Shown here one piece after another: positions 54,706 through 64,000 of a stretch of 64,000 bases of DNA; the first letter of the stretch is position 1, and each line of letters begins with the position of its first letter. This DNA comes from Daphnia carinata (taxonomy: Eukaryota > Arthropoda > Branchiopoda > Diplostraca > Daphniidae), in NCBI RefSeq assembly GCF_022539665.2, contig NC_081335.1:6014001-6078000 (forward strand). The letters run 5' to 3'. The position numbers and the translations under genes were made by a program. The notes under the pieces were generated by a model, which did not search any database, had not been told where the DNA came from, and saw only the letters and a program-made list of their open reading frames with translations.

Positions 54706-55780
54706 TACCTGCGAATTTTCTTGTTGTGTAGCATCTCTTTCTCATAGTGTAACTTACAATTTAAAAATATTATTACAATAATAATTACGCCGGCCTGATG
54801 CCGTAAACATTAGAAATAGTAGGCGAAGGAAAAACAGAAAAACCCATAGCACGACAGCTACAATTCTTTTCAAATTCTGAACATTTATTTTTTGGTCACT
54901 TCAGGGGTATTGCACTTTACAGAGCTTGTTTTCGACTCTTTGGGTACTTCTTGCTTCTTTTCCGTAGATTGAGGTTGTTCATTAAGAACTGTCGATGGTC
55001 CTAAAATATAAAGTTCCCCTGTACGGTCATGGATAGGTGTTCCACCATTCCAAATTCCACCAAAAAATCAACTTCGCCATTTTCTAATAAGAAATCCTTA
55101 TTACCCTAAAATTGAGACAACTTTTTTTTAATGTGTTGTTTTACCGTTCAACGAGCGTTAAAGTAATCGTAACTCTAGTACTATCCGTCAATTTAGATAT
55201 CTGTAAATGCAACATTTAGGGCAACGAAATTTTATCATTATTACTTCGATCAATCAAAAATATGTAAACTACTTTACGTATTAAAGGGAACGAAGCTGTA
55301 ATCCAGTTAAATTTAAACACTGTTTTGTGTCACGGCGATATGACAGAAAAAAACAAGAAACCCATGACAGAAAGTAGTCTGCTGGACGTTTTCTATAAAT
55401 ACTACCTCAGCGCCCTTATCGGAATATGGTACAAAAATTCACCTGATACTTTTAGGTAACTATTTCTCCTACCTTTACCACCTCCCATATTCTAAGGCTA
55501 AGCCGCGGGTGGCGACAATCAATGCGTCTGTTTTAGGGGTGATCAAATATTTTATGACAACATTTTATTTCATAGAATCCTGAACGGAATTTAAATAAAA
55601 AATTCGAAAGATAAAGAGCATTCTTTTATCATTCTAATACAACAAAACCGATAATTTTACGTGCAATATTTCTATACGAAAAAAGTTCCGGCGTCAGACA
55701 CCGTAGGGCTTATCCTACGCGTGTTAAAACAGAAAAATTGGACGGGGGTGATCCAATTCTTTTGGTGGCGACTGCACACA

Positions 55781-56295
55781 TCATATCTCCAAACATATTT
55801 TGAAAGGCCCAGTTTCTTCGTCATATGGGTCATATTCCTCATTCGTAATGGTGCTGTTTCTCCCTCAGAAGCATCTTATTTCACCGATGTTATATTAACC
55901 GTACGGTTGTAGTTTTTCGTACTCCAAACAGTGTTATCAGTTGCTCGTCTTATCACTCCATCGTAACTTTTTTGTTTGAATTTATATTTGAAATGTTTAT
56001 GCACGATTACATGCTCTCCCTATTGCTTTATACACCTCATTTACTGTCAAAGTAATTTTTTTACACAGAGTTTGGTTTTTAGCCCTTGGCATTTGGTTAC
56101 TTATGTAAAGCATCTTCTCTGTGAGAAGATGTACTTTACGGAATTAAGACAAATTGGAATGAATCGAACTCGGAGGCGATTTACCCACACGATGATTTAT
56201 ATTTATCCAAGTAGGGCTAAGCGGTACAGAAGTCAGTTGGGATAGTACAAAAGGAGTCAGACTAAAGAAAGAGAAGTCGGAGTGTAATATGATAC
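55781..56295. other. AT-rich non-coding stretch
   Basis: No gene or repeat is recognised between the Tc1-type arm and the LTR of element C. Confidence 0.4.
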
Positions 56296-56796
56296 TGTAG
56301 TATAAGCTTACCGCGGTGGCTTGAGCGGAGCACGGGCGAGGATATAAGAGAAGGCAGCGTTAACAGGAGTTCGTCGGCACGTGGGTAAACAATATGGGTG
56401 AACCGAACACTCAGACAAGCACGTGACACAGCTCAATTCACTTGCACCAATTTATCAATGGGGAAGCACTAGCTGAACTTGAACTCCGCCTGTAAGAGTC
56501 AGAGGCTCATCGACAACTGAACTTACTCAGATCTTGGTTCACCACGAAACCTCGCATATTGCACAGCAATTAACAACTGCGCAATTACATGTCGCAACTA
56601 ATGAAATTTGATATATTAAGTTGATGGTGCAATACAGATCAACGCCTAAGCAGCCAATCACAAATGTTGCTAAGCGGCAAGGTGCCGATGTAATATAATA
56701 CACTACTGCGCAGTTTATATGGCGTAACACATGAGTCATATATAAAGAATAAACGGGAAGGCATATCGAATAAAAACATTTATTTGCTTCTTTACA
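56296..56796 (-). repeat. 3' LTR of element C (about 501 bp)
   Basis: It runs TGTAAAG...ACTACA, starts 33 bases after the env stop and resembles the solo LTR at 14365-14947. It contains AATAAA and TTTATATAT motifs near its start. The boundaries rest on TG..CA ends and alignment to the solo copy; the 5' LTR is outside the window. The base run after it is GTAT. Confidence 0.75.
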
Positions 56797-56829
56797 TCAC
56801 TCCCGGCGGCGTGAGATTACGTCTCGTAA

Positions 56830-58569
56830 TCAGACTTGATGCATGGGGATGGATCCGGAGGATGTTGAACGTTTATGAGGGCGACGGCATATAACCCAGA
56901 AGATCTTGAAGAGACCGCAACAGTAGCAGATGCGTAGGAAGAGTAATACGAGGATGCACATGATGCCGATGAAGAAGTAATTTTTTATTGTTTCCCACCA
57001 AGATGTGTAAGCTCCGACACTGGAGGCCGTTATGAAAATATTTGTGGCGCTGGGTTTACCGTGCGACGTAAATTCGGATGATGGATGTTCGTTGATCACG
57101 GCTGCTATGTCGGCCATGATGTTCATGTGGTTAAGCATATTGTCGGTGTATGCCGGGTTACTTTGGTGTTCGTAGTCGAAAAATTCGACGTTCTCGTAGC
57201 GGAAAGAGTGTGCCAGCGTTTGCTCAGGCAATACAATTGTGGCTTCGAGTTGTTCCCACGTATTATTACGGAAGGCATAGGGTTTGTTATTGAAATTGAC
57301 AAATCCATTTGTCCAATAACAAGGAGAATATTTTACGAGTTCCCAGCCATCGAGGTTAATCGTATAATTTTGGAATTTTGGTTGCGGTCCGCACGAAGTC
57401 AATACAGTCTCAAATGTGACATTTAAGGCCTGACATTGAATTAATACGACCGTCTTCCCGAATGCTTGTAATTTCGTGCACCGGGGTAAGTTTAATTGTG
57501 AGGCCGCTAGCCATCCATTATATTGGGCGGTTGTGACGGCCCTTTCATGTTTGGCTTTACGAGCTTCACATTGAAGTAGTTGAACCTGTCGTGCCAATTC
57601 ATTCTCGTGGTCGGTGAGTTGATCACGGATGTATTGGATATTGGCCGGAATATTTAAGTTTTCGGCGCCGAGTGGCGCTCGGGTCTCCACTGGGGTTGCT
57701 TTTTCCATTATGGCTGCCGTCGTGACGAAGAGTTTTGATTGGCCGACGATTTCATATGAAGAAGTTCTATTGGAGCAATTTTGTTGTACTGAAACGCAGC
57801 GCAGTACTGGTGTCAGGTGGAAGTCCAATTGGTTTTTGTCATCTTGGAGTCTAAGGAGTGGTTTTTCTCCTGGCAATCGGGTCAGCATACCGATGCCGTC
57901 TTCGACGAGTCTGGTAGTTACTTTGGTCTTCTGTGTGTAGGTTTTGTCCCAAATCAGTGTTAAGTGATTGTGTGACAAATTGCCGGACGTAGCAGAAGCA
58001 ATTCCGATGGGTGTTGAGAAGTCTGCATCCTCCTTTTGCTGGAAAAGTTCGACTTTCTCGAGAACGCAGTTTATGATTGACGAATCAATTGTTTGTAACC
58101 AGTATCCAGAGATATCTGGTTCATTGTCGAACACAAATTTTCCGTCGACAAAAGTCATCCGGTTATCATTGCACCTCTTGTTGTCAATCATTTCGTTGCA
58201 GTCGGCGGGGGTAGTATCAATTGGGATTTTATCCGGCACAACCAATAGTTGCCCGAAGAAGGTCATTGTGATGTGTCGGATATTTTTCCAACGGGCACAG
58301 ATGTAACCCGGGAATTTAGTCGCGGCGCGTTCTTCACTATACACGGCGTATTTCACCTTGGTGGCTTTAATATCGGTGGATGTCGGTTGACAATTCTCAT
58401 CGGAGAATTGAAGAATTCCCACCTTCACTGGTTCCGCGCAATTGCATACGGTAGTCTCGAAGGCCTGGGAATGTAATCCGTACACGCATAATAGCAGCAG
58501 GAATGCAGAGGGGGACATTTCTATATCCGGCCGGTACATACAGACAAAAGAAAATATGTGACTTAACAA
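56830..58569 (-). CDS. env: env of element C (envelope glycoprotein, open frame)
   Basis: The frame is 579 codons, or 562 from the second ATG (58518), which begins a clear signal peptide (MSPSAFLLLLCVYGLHSQA); I prefer that start. The ectodomain has at least 15 cysteines with the order CNCAEP, GYICARW, ADCNEMIDNKRCNDN, INCVLEK, then after a spacer LLQCEARKAKHERAV, LNLPRCTKL, CGPQP, NLDGW and SPCYW. A single anchor (NYFFIGIMCILVLLFLRICYCC) precedes a short basic tail. There is no mucin-like block, unlike A/B. The protein would sit in the particle envelope and mediate entry, as known for env-bearing gypsy elements. The cysteine layout recalls class III-type glycoproteins of some negative-strand arthropod viruses; that is unproven. 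No frameshift is seen. Confidence 0.8.
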   Translation of the reverse strand: MLSHIFSFVCMYRPDIEMSPSAFLLLLCVYGLHSQAFETTVCNCAEPVKVGILQFSDENCQPTSTDIKATKVKYAVYSEERAATKFPGYICARWKNIRHITMTFFGQLLVVPDKIPIDTTPADCNEMIDNKRCNDNRMTFVDGKFVFDNEPDISGYWLQTIDSSIINCVLEKVELFQQKEDADFSTPIGIASATSGNLSHNHLTLIWDKTYTQKTKVTTRLVEDGIGMLTRLPGEKPLLRLQDDKNQLDFHLTPVLRCVSVQQNCSNRTSSYEIVGQSKLFVTTAAIMEKATPVETRAPLGAENLNIPANIQYIRDQLTDHENELARQVQLLQCEARKAKHERAVTTAQYNGWLAASQLNLPRCTKLQAFGKTVVLIQCQALNVTFETVLTSCGPQPKFQNYTINLDGWELVKYSPCYWTNGFVNFNNKPYAFRNNTWEQLEATIVLPEQTLAHSFRYENVEFFDYEHQSNPAYTDNMLNHMNIMADIAAVINEHPSSEFTSHGKPSATNIFITASSVGAYTSWWETIKNYFFIGIMCILVLLFLRICYCCGLFKIFWVICRRPHKRSTSSGSIPMHQV

Positions 58570-59237
58570 AAGAAAAATGTCATCGTGTGGGCTTCTTAAC
58601 TAAGTAACACAAAACAAAACAAAAACATACAAGAAGAAGTGAGGAAGTGAAAAATAGCCTACGGCTGTCGCAAGGTCAACGGCTTTTCCCGTCGGCTTTA
58701 TTAGTAGGCTACGGAAAAGAGAAAGGAAAAAGGGCACTAGAATAAAGTTTTGTTTTAAGGGGGAAGGACAACTTGTTTTTTATATTATTTAGTATCGTTG
58801 GAAAGAGAAAAAGATGACCATAATTATCGGAAAGGGAAAGTAAGAAAATACAGGACAGTTGATCAGGGAAGACGAGAAAAGAAACGTTTAGAAGTTTGCG
58901 ACGGGAAAGGATTTTGCCGCGAAGGTCCAAGGTCCAAGAGTAGTATTAGTTCCAGGAAAAGGGAGGCGGCGCTAATACTGTATTCTTGATGTTGGCTATG
59001 GCCAAGCTGTAGTGTACGAACGAAAGGGAAAGTGAACAGTATTGCGTGGCATATTGGAATGAGAGTATAAAAGTTATGGCTACGATTTGGACCTATTCGT
59101 TGAAAAATAACGAAAGTGACGTGTAGGAGATAGGAAGGGAAATAGGAAACGAAATTTGACATTGCGGTTCAGAAAATCATTTGTGCGTTATATATGTGTT
59201 TTTGACAATATATAAAGGTATTTCTTTTCTTTCTTAT

Positions 59238-59271
<34 letters not shown>

Positions 59272-59698
59272 CTTGGTGTTGTTTTTGTTGGTTAGTATGG
59301 TAATGTCTCCACATCTACCGTGTTAGTTTGGCAATAGGAATCTACAAAGGGGAGCTACTTAATTTGTGACTACTAAATTGATATGTTGTGACACTCATTT
59401 ACGGGTCTTGATGAAGGTATGATCAAGCTAAAAATTTTTTTCTGAAGCAAAAGATTTTTTTTATTTATTATTATTATTTTTTTTTCTCTACTCAAAAGGC
59501 TCTACTTATCAGAATCTATGTGGACTTATACTATGGGCTGTCAAACAAGGGAATGACTACGGGGCGTAAATTGAGAAAGTTAAAGTGCACGACATGAAAA
59601 ACAAGATACATGTTGTAACGGATAATACGTTCATAGATATTGTTGTTTGTTAGCCACTAAGTGTTTTATTATCATGTTTTGTTTCTATTTTTTTTTTC

Positions 59699-59729
<31 letters not shown>

Positions 59730-59957
59730 TGACAAACGATTAAGCAACCAATGAGTTTATTTCGATGGATAGCAGCAAGGAGAGTTAAAGCGAATATTGG
59801 TATGTGAAATCAAAATAAAGGTAAATATTAAAGTATGGTAAATGTAAACATTAAAATTGAAGGAGAAATATCAGGAATAACACATAACGAGGACTGAAAG
59901 AGGGTCGAATGAAAAAGCTTCCTCCTTCCTCGATTTCTTCGGTTGTCCTCGTACGAC
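58570..59957. other. Spacer between the accessory ORF and env of element C
   Basis: The 1.4-kb stretch has no recognised gene. It holds two long poly-T runs on the plus strand (about 59240-59272 and 59708-59731), that is poly-A on the sense strand of the element. The second follows the accessory ORF by about 230 bp and could be a processed-RNA scar or a slippage-prone tract. Confidence 0.5.
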
Positions 59958-60482
59958 TTAGAAGTATCTCGGCTTCTTTGCGTTGGGGTCCTTCTGTTGA
60001 TCGTCCGTGCTGGGTCTCTTCTCGGGCAAGTCCCAGTGGCACGATGTCCAACCATAGAGCGGTGGATGGCGCCTTTCGGGGTCCAGGTCGAGGATCGCCT
60101 TTAGGGTGAAGACGGCGTCACTCCATTTCTTGTCATACAGGGTGATGAGAAGACGGGCGATCAACTGATTTGTCTTGATTTCCAGCTGCTTCTGCTCCCA
60201 GGCTGCATCGAGGTGCCAGTCCGAGGTGCGGGGTCTGCCGCGGCTAAAATCGATGGCATCCTCCATCTCGGACGTCCCCGGCGGGTTTCGGGCCGCGGTC
60301 TCCTCGTCGTCGATTGGTGAGGGATCTGGTGAATCCGGCGCGTCACGTTCGGCCGTCGAGGCGTCTCCGGACGACGTCGTGAGGTCTACCAAGAGGGCCT
60401 CCGCGACGGGGAGTGGGATGGACACCATAGGTATCCAGTCGTTGGTCACGGGCTCAGAGATGGGTTCAGACTTGTTGTCCAT
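59958..60482 (-). CDS. Accessory ORF of element C (174 aa, unknown)
   Basis: The ATG has a strong context (GCCAACATGG). The N-terminal half is acidic and Ser/Pro-rich (SGDASTAERDAPDSPDPSP, DDEETAARN). The C-terminal half is predicted helical (WEQKQLEIKTNQLIARLLI, KWSDAVFTLKAILDLDPE) and ends basic (PEKRP, PNAKKPRYF). No signal peptide or membrane segment is seen, so it is likely nuclear or cytosolic. It lies between pol and env and has a CCAAT and TATA box about 115-140 bp upstream. The acidic region plus basic end would suit a transcriptional activator, but I do not recognise the family. It is unrelated in sequence to the ankyrin ORF of A/B. Confidence 0.65.
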   Translation of the reverse strand: MDNKSEPISEPVTNDWIPMVSIPLPVAEALLVDLTTSSGDASTAERDAPDSPDPSPIDDEETAARNPPGTSEMEDAIDFSRGRPRTSDWHLDAAWEQKQLEIKTNQLIARLLITLYDKKWSDAVFTLKAILDLDPERRHPPLYGWTSCHWDLPEKRPSTDDQQKDPNAKKPRYF

Positions 60483-60596
60483 GTTGGCTTCTTAACGCTT
60501 CTTTGTACGTGAAGAAATGGCAAAACAGACAGAACAGTTGTCGTCGTTGTTCTCAGAGAGTACAAGAAGTTGTGTCTTCCTTCACTTAACGTACGG

Positions 60597-60622
60597 TTTA
60601 TATAGTAATCACTCGGTATTGG
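60597..60622 (-). promoter_or_regulatory. Internal promoter candidate (CCAAT and TATATAAA) of element C
   Basis: On the minus strand CCAAT (60622-60618) and TATATAAA (60604-60597) lie just after the pol stop (60654) and 115 bp before the accessory ATG (60482). Transcription would be expected to start near 60570-60575. The sequence is outside any LTR. Confidence 0.55.
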
Positions 60623-60653
60623 TTCGGCAATCGAACTAGGATGTATGATGACG

Positions 60654-63600
60654 CTACATTTCGTCCCTGTAACGAATCGGTTTTCTCCGATTTCGCTGAG
60701 GGCGTCGGGTGACTTCTTGATGCAATAACGCTGCTGTCACATCATCTTTGGGCTCTACTTGTTGAAGGTCGGAATCACTATCAGCGTATATAGGAGTATT
60801 TTCGGAAAGTGGCATTGGATGCTGAGCATCATTCGTCACATCGCAATTGTCACTCGAGGTTAATCGTCCTTCGAACGACAGATGAGACGGGCCGATCACA
60901 TTGTCTTCTCGCACAAGTTGATGATTTGCCGAATAAGTGTCTGATACCACTTCTGATACGGCTTCGGACTCGGTGTTTTGTTGCCTTGCGGTTTCGACAT
61001 CGTGCTCGTGTTCACGCACATTAGTTTGAGTCGCAATAGACTTCCGGAATCGGCTCTCGAATTCCAAAGGGGTCTCAAGTGGCGGACAATGCTCATGTTT
61101 CCACAGCATTGTTTCATACAAGGGTTTTAATCTATTTACATGCGTACGCTGACATATATATGAATTATCAGCAATGTCTACAGTATTATTTGAATAAACG
61201 TTTACTATTCTATAAGGCCCTTTATATTTCGAAGTAAATTTCTTGCTATCTCCTTCCTTGACTACTCGAATATCCAATAACACCCGATCGCCTATCACAT
61301 ATCGTTTTTCTTTCGCGCGCTTGTTATATTGTTCCCTTTGGCGCTTTCTAGCTTTTTCGCTTTCCTCTCTAACTCTTTGAAAACTATAACGCAAACGTTC
61401 TGTCAGATTCCCAACATAGTCAGAAGAAGATTTGAATGTTTTGGGAGATGCATTAAGAAATTCGTTAATAGGAATGTTTGGGTCCCTACCGTGAAGTAAA
61501 TAATATGGAGTGTCCAATGTCGAAGAGTGGACCGAGCTACGATACGCAAATAAAACATCATCTAATATTTCTTCCCAATTGGCATGCTCGCCGTCTTTTA
61601 ATTCTTTTCTTAACATAGACGTTAAAGTTCGATTGAACCTTTCCGTCTCCCCATTACTAGCAGGGTTATAAGCGGTGGTTAACCTCTGATCGATCTTCAA
61701 TTTTTTACAAAAATAGCGAAATAACTTGGACGTGAAATTTGTCCCACGATCAGAAATAATTGCCTTAGGCATACCATGTCTAACAATAACAGTTTTATAT
61801 ACACATTCTGCTGTTGTCTGAGCAGTTTGATCTTTTAAAGCAACAGCCTCAACCCAACGGCTAAAATAATCTGTAATAACTAAAATGTAACTATTACCAT
61901 TGGGCGAAACTGGTGTAATAGGACCCAGAAAGTCCATTCCAATTACATCAAAAGGAGCCTTCGCAACTTCGTGCGGATGCAAAAGTGCTCGATAGGGTGA
62001 AGCAGTGTTGGCTATGCAAACTTCACAAGCCCGGCAATATTCTTTAACATCGCCTCTCATGTTGGGCCAATAATAATTATTTTTGACTTTCATATAGGTC
62101 TTATAAAATGCCAAATGTCCACCCATCGGTGCGTCGTGTAATTCTTTAAGCACTAGGTGGCGTAGGGATAATGGCAAAACTAATTGATGATGGGTGTCGT
62201 TCCTTTTATTACTCTGAGATGGCAGTTCCCGTCTATAAAGTATTCCTTCAATTACCTCAAAATATTCAATTTCCTTTACCCACTCGGGTTTGGACAATGT
62301 AAAAATTTCATCCAGCTCTCCTTCTTCCAGATAATTCTTGATGGCTATACAGAGGTCGTCCTCCTGTTGTTTTTCGCAGATCAATTTAATATCCTTCCCA
62401 GTTTGAATGCTAGCTATTTTTAATCTAGACAAACAGTCCGCGTTCTGGTGAACACGGCCTGGCCTATATTTTAATTCATAATTTGTTGCAGCCAATAAAA
62501 TGGCCCACCTCCCTAACCTTCCATTATTATCCTTCTGATTTTTAAGCCACTGCAAAGGACGATGGTCACTAATTATCTCAAAGGGTTTATCCAAGAGATA
62601 GTGACGGAAATGTTTAATGGCATCCACGACTGCCAGAGCTTCTTTTTCGGTTGTACTATACTTCATTTCCGCCTTAGTTAACTGCCTACTGGAGTACGCT
62701 ATCGGGTGCTCTTGGCCGTTTTGCATTTGAGATAAGACGGCCCCAATACCATAGTCGCAGGCGTCAGTGAAAAGAATAAATTTTTCATTGAAATTTGGAT
62801 ATGCGAGAACCGGCGGTGTAACCAGGGATGTCCGTAACTTTACAAACGCGACTTGTTCTTCGTCTCCCCAGGTAAAAGGTCTTTTACTAAGATCTTTGTG
62901 AGTTAACCTAGTCAGAGGTTTTGCGATTGAACCAAAGTTGGGAATAAATCTCCTATAATAACCTGCTAACCCGAGAAATGACCTCACCTCATCGGCAGAA
63001 GTAGGCGTTTTGTAATTTAATATTTTGTCGATTTTTCCAGGATCAGGTTTAATTCCCTCAGTCGAAATGACGTGGCCCAAATAATTTACAGAACGTTTAA
63101 CGAATTGACATTTCTTAAGTTTTAATTTTAAATTGGCAGTTTTCAATAAGGTAAAAATTTCCCGAATATCTTTCAAATGATTATCAAAAGTATCCGAAAA
63201 TATAATGACGTCATCCAAATAAACTAACGCTTTATGTCCCAAAACGTCTTTCAGTACATAATTCATTAATCTTTGAAATGTGGCGGGTGCATTGCACAAG
63301 CCAAACGCCATCCTTTTAAACTCGTAAAGATTGTTTTCTACTACAAAAGCCGTTTTTTCAATGTCTGGTTCATTCACTTGAATTTGCCAGTAGCCGGAGG
63401 CCAAATCGAGGGTCGTAAAAAATTTCTTCCCATATAATTTATCTAACGTTTCATCAATCCTTGGCATAGGGAATGAATCTTTTTTTGTAATGCTATTTAA
63501 TTTCCGATAATCAACGCAAAACCTCACGTCTCCGCCTTTCTTCTCAACCAAAACCACAGGTGACGCCCATGGAGAATGAGAATATTGTATTACATTTGCG

Positions 63601-64000
63601 TCCATCATTTCCTGCACTTTATCCTCCAGTATCTTTCTTTGGTGGTTCGTAACTCGATAGGGTCGTTGCCGGATAGGGCCTCTTCCTTGGGTATCGATCG
63701 TATGCTTAATGAGATTAGTGCTCCCTAATTCCGAGTCTTTTGTTGCGAACAAGTCATGAAAGTCATTTAATAAACTTGAGAGCGGAGCTTGAAATTCAGC
63801 GTCGACTTCCGAAATTAAAACTAGCTCCCGTTTTTGTGTAGGCTTTTCCTCTGGTTGACATAAGGCAATCTTACCAATTACGTTATGAATTACTTCGATT
63901 TGGCCTAAGGTTGTATTCCTAGGAAGTATGACTTGACTTAACGAATGGTTTTCGACCATAATTTGATATTTCCCATCTCCTGATACAGTTCCAACAAATT
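60654..64000 (-). CDS. pol: pol of element C: RT, RNase H, integrase (open, 5' end beyond window)
   Basis: The frame is open from the window edge, so the methionine at 63959 is not necessarily the start. RT shows RFCVDYRKLNSITKKD, FTTLDLASGYWQI, FGLCNAPATFQRLMN and the catalytic YLDDVIIFS, then FLGLAGYYRRF. RNase H shows TDACDYGIGAVLSQ, YSTTEKEALAVVDAI and SDHRPLQWL. Integrase has the HHCC finger (GGHLAFYKTY, YCRACEVC) and the DDE core: GMDFLGP, ISDRGTNFTS and YNPASNGETERFNR. The C-terminal GPY/F module follows (YVIGDRVLLD, YKGPYRIVN, THVNRLKPLY). Domain order and motifs are those of Ty3/gypsy elements. All catalytic residues I looked for are present, and no stops occur over 1,100 codons, so this copy is young or selected. 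Confidence 0.93.
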   Translation of the reverse strand, partial: FVGTVSGDGKYQIMVENHSLSQVILPRNTTLGQIEVIHNVIGKIALCQPEEKPTQKRELVLISEVDAEFQAPLSSLLNDFHDLFATKDSELGSTNLIKHTIDTQGRGPIRQRPYRVTNHQRKILEDKVQEMMDANVIQYSHSPWASPVVLVEKKGGDVRFCVDYRKLNSITKKDSFPMPRIDETLDKLYGKKFFTTLDLASGYWQIQVNEPDIEKTAFVVENNLYEFKRMAFGLCNAPATFQRLMNYVLKDVLGHKALVYLDDVIIFSDTFDNHLKDIREIFTLLKTANLKLKLKKCQFVKRSVNYLGHVISTEGIKPDPGKIDKILNYKTPTSADEVRSFLGLAGYYRRFIPNFGSIAKPLTRLTHKDLSKRPFTWGDEEQVAFVKLRTSLVTPPVLAYPNFNEKFILFTDACDYGIGAVLSQMQNGQEHPIAYSSRQLTKAEMKYSTTEKEALAVVDAIKHFRHYLLDKPFEIISDHRPLQWLKNQKDNNGRLGRWAILLAATNYELKYRPGRVHQNADCLSRLKIASIQTGKDIKLICEKQQEDDLCIAIKNYLEEGELDEIFTLSKPEWVKEIEYFEVIEGILYRRELPSQSNKRNDTHHQLVLPLSLRHLVLKELHDAPMGGHLAFYKTYMKVKNNYYWPNMRGDVKEYCRACEVCIANTASPYRALLHPHEVAKAPFDVIGMDFLGPITPVSPNGNSYILVITDYFSRWVEAVALKDQTAQTTAECVYKTVIVRHGMPKAIISDRGTNFTSKLFRYFCKKLKIDQRLTTAYNPASNGETERFNRTLTSMLRKELKDGEHANWEEILDDVLFAYRSSVHSSTLDTPYYLLHGRDPNIPINEFLNASPKTFKSSSDYVGNLTERLRYSFQRVREESEKARKRQREQYNKRAKEKRYVIGDRVLLDIRVVKEGDSKKFTSKYKGPYRIVNVYSNNTVDIADNSYICQRTHVNRLKPLYETMLWKHEHCPPLETPLEFESRFRKSIATQTNVREHEHDVETARQQNTESEAVSEVVSDTYSANHQLVREDNVIGPSHLSFEGRLTSSDNCDVTNDAQHPMPLSENTPIYADSDSDLQQVEPKDDVTAALLHQEVTRRPQRNRRKPIRYRDEM

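Larger units (their letters stand above)
52190..55780. mobile_element. Tc1-type element with long inverted arms and an array in the left arm
   Basis: The sequence at 52190-52480 recurs inverted at about 55480-55780 (CACGCGTAGGATAG, TTTTACGTGCAA-type blocks, GATCACCCC, CCCGCGGCTTAGCC). The next part of the right arm (55395-55475) matches 53915-53985. So the arms were about 390 bp and the GC-rich array at 52690-53830 lies inside the left one. Between the arms is a broken Tc1-type transposase. Confidence 0.7.
56296..64000 (-). mobile_element. Element C: env-bearing gypsy-type LTR element, open frames, cut by the window edge
   Basis: On the minus strand the order is pol (open to the window edge), an extra ORF with its own promoter-like sequence, env, 3' LTR. 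All three long frames are open. The env is homologous to that of A/B; the pol is clearly different. The 5' LTR, gag and most of the protease must lie beyond 64000. Confidence 0.88.

Noticed and set aside
57085-57426. Plus-strand frame of 113 codons opposite env of element C
   Set aside because: It is an antisense shadow of the env coding sequence.
59240-59731. Poly-A tails of retroposed genes
   Set aside because: The T runs lie between the accessory ORF and env of element C with no gene body matching a processed mRNA; kept only as a note.

Overview
The window looks like nuclear DNA of an arthropod, most likely a branchiopod crustacean of the Daphnia type. It is AT-rich, has very short GT-AG introns (about 58-77 bp), and holds fragments of animal genes: semaphorin-2, SURF6, a polypeptide GalNAc-transferase, a claudin-like four-helix protein and an Ig-domain protein. 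There is no sign of bacterial gene organisation. The genus is an inference from repeat style and gene content.

Almost all of the 64 kb is mobile DNA and broken genes. The main landmarks are four pieces of env-bearing Ty3/gypsy-type LTR elements. Provirus A (12256-24393, minus) reads LTR-gag-pro-pol-env-ankyrin ORF-LTR. Fragment D (27921-29212, minus; 5' LTR plus gag) and fragment B (36784-49490, plus; gag to 3' LTR) belong to the same family. They appear to be two halves of one insertion: both outer LTR edges carry the same 4-bp flank, and both abut complementary halves of one P-element-type transposase gene. Element C (56296-64000, minus, running off the window) is a related but distinct family: pol, an extra 174-residue ORF behind its own CCAAT/TATA promoter, env, 3' LTR. 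A solo LTR resembling that of C sits inside the env of provirus A.

Layout: 1-5.8 kb, repeat debris, an orphan exon and an Ig-domain exon. 5.9-6.4 kb, a DUF4806-type gene end. 8.0-9.1 kb, a Tyr-rich repeat pseudogene running into the last exons of a semaphorin-2 gene. 9.2-11.8 kb, a 468-bp near-perfect inverted repeat. 11.9-24.4 kb, provirus A inserted beside a second DUF4806 fragment. 24.4-36.8 kb, a nest of repeats holding two inverted SURF6 pseudogene copies, a hAT-like MITE with a clean empty site elsewhere in the window, a GalNAc-transferase pseudogene, fragment D and half a P-type transposase. 36.8-49.5 kb, provirus B, with a 3.07-kb terminal-inverted-repeat element in its env that itself carries a claudin-like gene and a DUF4806 fragment. 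49.5-50.8 kb, the other half of the P-type transposase. 50.8-55.8 kb, a CCCCACACG-ended element, tandem repeats and a Tc1-type element with a GC-rich minisatellite in one arm. 56.3-64 kb, element C.

The most interesting biology is that two related gypsy-type env families each carry an additional gene: an ankyrin-repeat protein of IkappaB/vankyrin-like build after env (A/B), and an unrelated acidic-to-basic protein between pol and env with its own promoter (C). In A/B the layout of a splice donor just before gag and an acceptor at the env start suggests a retrovirus-like spliced env message. A and B carry many stops and deletions and are not functional as they stand; the pol, accessory and env frames of C are open.
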